Source: Galbula dea
Taxonomy: Eukaryota > Chordata > Aves > Piciformes > Galbulidae
DNA length: 64,000 bases
Direction: 5' to 3'
NCBI GenBank assembly: GCA_013399015.1
Contig: VWZX01002374.1
Location: 53,358-117,357 of the forward strand
Part shown: positions 36,001 to 45,000 of the stretch, piece after piece
How positions within the stretch are numbered: the stretch's first letter is position 1
Layout: each line of letters starts with the position of its first letter
Translations under genes and position numbers: made by a program
Notes under the pieces: generated by a model
What the model was told of the DNA's origin: nothing
The model's database searches: none
What the model saw: only the letters and a program-made list of their open reading frames with translations

Positions 36001-39000
36001 CCTATGGAGTGAGAAAAGGCTGTTTGTTGGAGGTAGGAGCAACCTAGGTCTTGTGACTTGGATCTTTATTGTTGAGCAAGGAATACTGCTGTTTGTGCAA
36101 AGAATATAGGGAGCTGAACTGGGTTCATCTTGGAAAATGCTGAGATGATATAATCTGCCCCCTAAAATATTCTGGGTTTTCCTGGTTGCCCTGTAGGGAT
36201 GAAGTCAGTGATTCTCTCTCTTCTTCCTCAAACAGCCTATTGGGAGTGTGAGCATCTTAAGCAATGGCTACATTGAGTTGGCACCCAAATCCTTGAGCCC
36301 AGAATCAGAACTGATGGCCACTTTTGTCACCAAGAAGAGCAGTGGCATCATCCTTGCTGGGCTCAGCAGGGGCCTGGAGAGGCGACAGCGTAGACAAGCA
36401 CATTTGGTGAGTCCTGAAGGCAAAAGCTCTTTGGGCTTGGGTTTGCTCTTTAGATGTTGTCCTATCTAGGTAGGCTTTCATGACTAACTCTAAGAATGAG
36501 AAAGAGGGAAAAAAATTGGCTTAGGAAGACCCAAATACAGAGGTTAGGTGGGGAGTAGGGGATAGTGAGAGATGTCCCATCCCTGGATCCATCCCAGCTC
36601 AGGTTGTTTGGGGCTCTGAGCAACCTGCTCTAGTTGCAGATGTCCCTGCTGACTGCAGGGGGTTGGACTAGATGACCTTGGAAGGTCCACTCCAACCAAC
36701 CAAACCAGTCTGTTGTAGCAGAGGGGAGATGAAGGATCAGTTAGCAGAGACCTAGGACCCAAAATGCTTTTACAGCAAGGAGGAAAACTGCAGACTCAGA
36801 GTCTTACTTTCCACTTAGTCAGAAGTAGTTATTGGAGGATTTGACATGAACAGCTGTCTCATGTCTGTTGGGTTGTTCTGGAGCTCCTAGAATCCAAGGA
36901 TTAAGTCTTAATAAGAATATCTGTCCCATCTTATTTCCTTCCTTTAAGAGGAGGAGTGGTGGTGATATTAAAACCCCTGCATTTCAACCTGGATTTTTCT
37001 CACCACCAGAGAAGTTTCCAGCTTTCATGTTTCCTCTTAGAAGGCTTTGCACTCTGAGAGGTCCCAGCCCACCTCTGCTGGTCTTTGGAGTTTCATTAGG
37101 CAGTTTCTTTGCAGCCAAGGTCAATGTTTCTTCAGTATGTTCTATTGAGCCCCTGACAGTGACAAGAAATCGAGTTCTGGTTAATGAACCTCCTGATTAA
37201 ATCCACAGCCCTTCTTTTCCATCACCCTGGCTGATGGTCATCTTGCAGTGCATGTGAATGCTGGAGACAGAGCAAGCACTAGGAAAGTTGTTCTTCAGGC
37301 TCCTAATGGAACATACAGTGATGGCCAAGAGCACTCTGTCATCCTAAGCAGGAGTAAGAGGTATGTGGGGCTGGGAACACTACTTACTACCTGTTGGATT
37401 CCTTGTGCTCTCTGAGGAACTGCCTTTGGCCAGCTCCTGAGGTGGAAGCCTCAGGGCTGTGCTGGTGTTGTGCTGTTCCTGGAGGTCTTCTGCTTTCCAT
37501 GGGCACCCATGTGCAGCCACTGATGTAACTGTGGTTAGAAGCTCTCAAAATCTCTAGGCAGCTTGGGCTGCTTGAGTAAAGTCTCCTAAGCAGTAGAAGA
37601 AAATCTAGCTCTCAAAATAATTAGGGAAGGTAATGATCAAAACCATTTAGCCAGGGAGTTGACCAAACCCTGCATGTATCTGTAGGAGAAAGCCTTCTTG
37701 TTTGAAGATGTTAATAGCCAGGGCCTGCTGGCTCAGGGGGCATCTAAGTGCTGGAATCCTCTTCAAAGAGGGTATTTTTGAGGCTAAAAGGAATGCTTTT
37801 CATTTACAACTGCAATGTCTAAGGTGCTTGCTTTGAATATCTTCCCTACTTTCTGTTTTTCAGGGTGATAAGTGTCCAGGTGGATGAAGGTAACCCTGCA
37901 GAGCTGAGGCTTGGGCCAGCAGCAGAAATGAGCCCCATCAACTTCACCAACTTCTATGCTGGTGGCATTCCAGGAGGAGAAGGCATCCTAGGGCTGAAAA
38001 TGGCTGGTTCCCTTCATGGCTGTATCAGCAACCTTATTTTTAACAAGGAGTAAGTCAGGAGTAGCAGCTTTGTTTTGGAAAGCTAGCTAGTAATGGTTGA
38101 TTTATTCTCTGCCATGGCCTTGGCCAGGGGATTGGTTTTTAACACAACACAGGCAGGATGCTGATGATCTGGGCATGGTTAATAGGTAGAAAATGGATAT
38201 TGACAGCTACTTTTCCAAATAACATTAAAAATGTCTTTAGTATGTGCAGAGATGAGGCACCAAAAGCAACTTTGTTCACTGTAGTTTCAGCTGAATTCAG
38301 ACTGACTGAGTTTCCACTAATATTGTCTGACAATCCTGCTCTGTGAACAGATCATTTGCCACTTGTCAAGCTTTTCTGTCCCACCAATGCTACATTGGTC
38401 TTTCCCTTTCTCCTTCATGCCCTGGAAAATACTCTCCTTATGCTTGGGAAGTGGAGGGATTTGGGATTTTTACCTCTTAAAATAGAGATTGACTGATTGA
38501 TTGATTGATTTCTTAACCACAGGATTTTGTATTTCACCACTTCCATGAAGTATGAACATGTGGATCTGGACAACTGCTTTTTGTCAGAGAAGCCTAAAGC
38601 ATCAGGGTGGCCAGGAGACATTAAGATTCAACCTGAACTTCAAGCTTTACCACTTCCCCACAGGCCTCTTGCACAGCCAAAAAAAGTATGTGGCTCCAGC
38701 AAAGCTTTATTTATTGTCTCTCTTAGGAATGTGTTCAACAGCCAGAAGCAGCTTAGCTTTGGGGAGAATCTTCTGTGTCTGTTTGGTTTATGGAGTGGCA
38801 TATTTCACTGAACCATGGGAGGGATTGGAAAGGACCTCTGGGGATCATCTAGTCCAACCCCCCTGCTGAGAGCTTTTCACTACAGCTGTTTTAACAGCTG
38901 AGAGCCTGTCCCAGGCTGCCCAGAGAGGTGGGAGATGTCCCATCCCTGGAACCATCCCAGCTCAGGTTGTTTGGGGTTCTGAGCAACCTGATCTAGCTGC

Positions 39001-42000
39001 AGATGTCCCTGCTGACTGCAGAGGGTTGGACTAGATGACCTTGGAAGGTTCCTCCAAGCTCTAGACATTCTGGTTTTGATTCTTTGTGATCCTAAAGCTA
39101 TCTCAGAAGGATTGGGAGTTTATCTCATTGCTGTTGCTCTGTGCTTATCTCATGGCTCAGTGTTGCTCTGCACAGGCACTTTGCCACTCAGCACCTGACA
39201 CCACTCTTCATTCACCAAGTCCTGTCCTTAACAGGTCATCTGTGCAAAAGATGAGCTACCTGCCCAAGTCCAAGGTGCCCAGCAGTTTGGCCTGGCTAAA
39301 GGCAGCCACTTGACTCTGCTCTTCAATCAGTCTGCAGTCAGGAAGAAGTGAGTATGTCCTGAGTGCCACAGGCACCCAGTCTCTGCTCTTGTTTGGAGCT
39401 CCAGGAAGCAGAGTGATGGTTTCCATCAGTGATCATTACCACCTCAGAAGGTGGCCTTCACTTCAAGCTTCTCTGGGCTCCTCATGAGGAAGGTACCACC
39501 AGCACCACAGTGTCATTCATCTTTATCCCAGGTTTGTGGTCATGAGCCACACTCAGGGCTCAGCTGGTCCCTGCTCCTTTGGTGCTTTGACTCTGGCTAT
39601 TCTGTAATTGCCTCTTCCATGTTTACTTCAGCCCCAAGGTCCCTGAAGGACCTCAGGCCACTGAGAACAATCATTCCCTTGTGACTTAACATGTGATAGC
39701 CTCTCTGCCCCTCTTCTTTCTTCTAAAGATCCCCAAAACACAGCCTGCAAGCCACTTCCACGGGCTTCTTTCAACTGAGGAAGCCTCTGCAGGCATTGGG
39801 GAAAAGATGATTTGGTCATGGTTTGGTGACATCATGGTTTGGTGATGTTTTGGTGAACTTCTGCTGTCAATGCTGAACATCAGGACATTGCTGTGTAGTC
39901 TCAACCTAATGTCTCCAGAAGAAATAGCTCAGTTAGCTTCTCCCCCTGCCCTCTGCCTCCCCCTGCCCTCTGCCCCAGCAAGCCTGGCTGACAGTGGATG
40001 CCATCCCCTTAGCCTGGCATTGGCTCCTCCCTTGGGGCAGGAGGCAAGCTCTGTGCTCCCAAACAGAAAGCCCAGCTCCCTTGGACAAGCATTTCTTCTC
40101 TCTTTGATGGTCCAGCTCTGATGGGGGATGATGAACCCCCATTATAGGTCATGCTTTTGGAAATCCATGCAAACTCTGCTTTTTTAGCCTTTCTACTGAT
40201 TTTCCTTTCCTAACAAGAAGTTGGTGGAGTCTGTTCTGTGCCTCCAGCCAAGCTTTGGATCCAGGCAAGTGAAACATCTTCCACTAACACTTGGTTTTTT
40301 GGGTTGTCTAGGCTCTCTGTCCAGCTGAATCTCAGGACCTTTGCTTCCAGTGGCCTGATCTACTACATGGCTCACCAGAACCAGGTGGACTATGCAGCCC
40401 TGCAGCTCCACAGGGGACAGCTCTATTTCTCCTTTGACCTTGGCAAAGGCAAAGCAGTAGCTGCTCACCCTGCTGTCATCAGTGATGGCAAATGGCATGT
40501 GGTAGGTGCTCACCACTCCTGGGACACCAGTCTGGCTTCCCTGGAGCTGCTGGGATGGTTTCTCTCTGCCTTTTCTGTCTGCTTTCTGTGTTGCAAAGGC
40601 AAAACAGGTTTTAACCCAATCATGAAAGCATTCAGAAGCTCAGCTGGTGCAACTTGAGGCTTTTTTCTCTGGTCCTGTCAATTCTTACCCTGCAGAAGAG
40701 CCCAAGCCCCACCTGGCTCCAGCCTCCTCTCAGGGAGTTGCAGAGAACCAGAAGGTCTCCCCTGAGCCTCCTCTTCTCCAGGCTAACCAAGCCCAGTTCC
40801 CTCAGCTGCTCCTCACCACACTTGTGCTCTAGACCCTTCCCCACCTTCCTTCCCCTTTTCTGGACACACTCCAGCATCTCAATGTCCTCCTGGCAGTAAG
40901 GAGCCCAAACCTAACCCCAGGATTGGAGCTGTGACCTCCCCAGTGCCCAGCCCAGGAGGCCAATCCCTGCCCTAGCCCTGCTGCCACCCTAGTGCTGCTC
41001 CAAGCCAGGATGCTGTTGGCTTTCTTGGCCACCTGGGCACTGCTGCCTCATATTTCACCTCCTGTTGACCAGTATCCCCAGGTCCTTTTCCCCCAGGCAC
41101 ACTTCCAGCCACTCTGTCCCAAGCCTGGAGCATTGCTTGACAGGCAATGGGTGTGAAGACACCAAAAAACATACACAGGAGAGGATGCAGTTGTTGGGAG
41201 CCCTTGGTGAGGGAAGGAAGCAGTTCAGCTGCTCAGCATTCTGAAACAGCCTCAGCCTCACCATGGCTTTCCAGAGGATGCCTCAGGGCAGTTTGTCAAA
41301 GCAATGTAACCCCTAAAGAAAATTGTCTGCTGTGGCAGATGCTGGCTAGGTCACAGATCACCTCACTGATTCATGTTTGCCTTTTCTTTTTCCAGATAAA
41401 GACAGAGTACATTAAAAGGAAAGGTGTCATCACTGTGGACAGACAGGAATCAGTGGCAGTCAGTGCTCTTGGAGATGGAAGCACTTTGGATGTGGAGGGG
41501 AAGCTCTACTTGGGAGGACTCCCCTTAGACTATGTGCCAAAGAACCTTGGGAATGTAAGAAGGTTTTTTTGGGGTTGTGCAGGGTCTGTGATGTTTGGCA
41601 ATGCTGCAGTGAAAGTAAAGCATCTGATAGAGAAGTAGATGATGATCCAGTGATGTTCTGGGGTCAGGACCCATGAGCATCTCTGGCAGGAGGAAAGGCT
41701 GAGAGCCCTGGGGCTGCTGAGCCTGGAGAAGAGCAGCCCCAGAGGGGAGCTGCTCCATGCTGAGCAAGAGCTGAAGGACACAAGGCAAGAGGCTGGGGCC
41801 AGACTGTGCTCAGTGGTGCTCAGGGACAGCCCAAGGGGCACTGGGCACCAACTGGAAGCCAGGAGGTTGCAGCTGAGCAGGAAGAGAAGCTTGTTTGGTG
41901 TGAGGGTGTTGGAGCCCTGGCCCAGGCTTTGCAGAGAGGTTGTAGAGTCTCCTTGTGTGGAGAGATTGCCAAGGCAGCTGGAGGTGAACCTGGGCAAGCT

Positions 42001-45000
42001 GCTGTGGGTGACCCTGCTGGAGCAGGGGGGTTGGACTGGGTGATCCCCAGAGGTCCCTTCCAACCCCCAACATGCTGGGATTCTGTGAGACTTGGTAGAA
42101 CAAAGTCTAGTGATGTTGTGAGGTCAGGACCTGTGACCCAAATGATGATGATAGAGGAGAAGCAGATGGTGGTGATGATGATAATAGAGGAGATGATAGA
42201 TATGTTGGCAGTACTGGGTTCACATTTGGGTCTGATGATCTTTAAGGTCTCTTCCAACCAAAGCAATGCTCTGTTTCTAAAAGTAATAGAGAAATTCAAT
42301 CCTATCAGTAGTTTAGCTCCTGCTTTGCTTTGTTCAGAGCCTTTTATCTGCCCCAGAATCAGGTGAATGGCTGAGAGCATTGTAGCAGCTTGCACATTTC
42401 CACCTGCTTAGGTGACTCACAGTGTTCCTGCCTGCATTGCTAATGTGATGCTCAACAGCAAGCCCCTGGTCCAGGAGAACCCTGTCTCCATCTTTGCTGT
42501 GAACCAGTGCTACCTGACAGCCCAGGAGGGGACTTTCTTTGATGGGACTGGCTTTGCTGCTCTTGGTAAGTGCCCCTGACTGAAAGCTCTACCTTCCTGG
42601 GTTAAAGTGAAGGAAAGAAAAACCAAACCAAAGCTCTTTGTAGGTCTTGCTGTGGAACTGTGGGTCATTAGTTGACTCCTCCCCCAAAGAGGGCATGCCC
42701 TGCACTGGTATTTCTGAGTCCCTTCACTCCAGCCACCCAAAAGTGGCCATCTGAAGGCTTGTCTTCCACCAATGAAAGAGCTAATGATCCTAGCACTGAC
42801 AAAGGAATGAGTATCCATGATGTTAAGGCTTGCTAAAGAGCGTGGAGATCAGAGGCAGGCTACTTGTGAAGTGATGGGAAGGGTTACACCCACCCATGCT
42901 CCCTACCACACAGAGAAGCTAGAATGTATGGAATTCAGTTAATTTGGAGTTTATCTTTCCTGGCAGAGTAATTAACAAGCTTTGAGGAGCTTGTCATGAC
43001 AATGCAGGGATGGGCTGAGGGGTAGAAGCCTTGTCTCAGAAGCTTCTCACTTCTTTTTCAGTCAGAGAAGGCTACAAAGTCCGGGCAGATGTGAACATCA
43101 GCCTGGAGTTCAGGACAACAGCAGCTGATGGTGTTCTCCTGGGGGTCAGCAGTGCTAAGGTGGATGCTGTTGGGCTGGAGATGGTCAATGGCAAGGTAAG
43201 AGGCTTGCTTAAACCTGGGAGGCTGGGACTCTTGGGTGGCACTCAATAATCAGCTGTGAAATGGGCTGGAGGCAAAATGGTCAAAGCAAGTCCCTGCAGA
43301 AGTGGTATGGGACAGACTGTCAGTCTCAAGGTTTCTTGTCATCATCAGCTGATAGAATGTGAGGTGGGGAGAAGTCCCTGGGGAACGTTTTTGCCTTTTT
43401 AAGGAGTGTAATCTATGTTAGTCTGCAGCCCCTGTGACCTGTACTAGATATCTTGTATCTCAGAGCAGACAGATACAAGAATGACTTTGAGGTGCTGGAG
43501 TGTGGCCAGAGAAGGGCAAGGAAGGTGGGGAAGGGTCTAGAGCACAAGTGTTGTGAGGAGCAGCTGAGGGAACTGGGCTTGGTTAGCCTGGAGAAGAGGA
43601 GGCTCAGGGGAGACCTTCTCACTCTCTGCAACTCCCTGAGAGGAGGCTGGAGCCAGGTGGGGCTTGGGCTTTTCTCCCAAGGAACAAGTGACAGGACCAG
43701 AGGAAACTGCCTCAAGTTGCACCAGGAGAGGTTTAGGTTGGCCATGAGGAACAATTTCTTCCCCCAAAGGGTTGTCAAGGCCTGGCCCAGGCTGCCCAGG
43801 GCAGTGGTGGAGTCACCACCATCCCTGGAGGGGTTTCAGAGCCCTGGAGATGTGGTGCTGAGGGCCATGGGTTAGTGGTGGCCTGGCAGTGCTGGGTTAA
43901 TGCTTGGAGCTCTTGGAGGTCTTTTCCAACCTTAGTGCTTCTTCCATACCACTCTAATAGCTTAACTCTTTCTGCCCTGGAGCTCCCCTGGCCCTTGCTA
44001 GCCCTTTATTGCTGGACAAAGCACTTGTGTTGCAATCTCTTCTTCAATATTCACGAGCAGTTAACTCTCTCTCTCTGCTTCTGCTGCCCATTATGTTCCA
44101 TAAACCTTTTAACAATCAATACCTGGTTCTCCACTCATCTCCTGCATAAAAAAATGTCTGCTTGATTGCTCTTAGAGTTATTTCCTTTTCTCAGAAATAG
44201 CTCATTTTTTATTCAGAGCTTCCTAGCTAGAGAGAGGTTTAAGTATCACTGTTCCTGTGGGACATCCTTCCTCTGTTAATATTTACATATTAATCTTCAC
44301 CCAGAGGTGAGGAAATGTCTTCTGCTGTGAAAAAGGAGGACATGAAATAAATCTATGTATGTCTTGGCAGTGGCAAGTGCTTTCAGTCTGAGGACCTAGC
44401 ATGGTAGGGGCTGGAAGGGACCTCTAAAGATCATCTAGTCCAACCCTCCTGCTAAAGCAGGGTCACCCACAGCAGGTTGCACAGGCAGGTTTGGAAGCTC
44501 TTCAGAGATGGAGACTCCAGCACCTCCCTGGGCAGCCTGGGCCAGTGCTCCACCACCCTCAAAGGAAAGGAGTTCCTCCTCCTGTTTAGCTGGAACTTGC
44601 TCTGTTCCAGTTTGTGCCTGGTCCTTCTTGTCCTGTCCCTGGGCACCCACTGACAAAAGCCTGGTCCCATCCTCCTGCCCCCCACCCATGAGATGTTGAT
44701 AAGCACTGAGCAGCTCCCCCCTTAACCTTCTCCTCTCCAGGCTCCCCAGCCCCAGCTCTCTCAGCCTTTCCCCAGCAGAGAGATGTTCCAGTCCCCTCAG
44801 CATTTCTGTAGCCCTTTTTTCTACCCTCTCCAGAAGTTCCCTGTCCTCCTTGACCAGAGGAGCCCAGAACTGGCCCCAGGACTCCAGATGTGGCCTTACC
44901 AGGGCAAAGTAGAGTGGGAGGAGAATCTCCCTTTACCTACTGGCCACACTCTTCTTGATGCACCTCAGGATGCCCTTGACCTTCTTGGCCACAAGGCACA

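Noticed and set aside
44033..44165. Possible extra LAMA1 exon in the long intron 43196-45279
   Set aside because: LG5 is complete without it, and exons 47 and 48 join in phase 0 with a match to the human protein.
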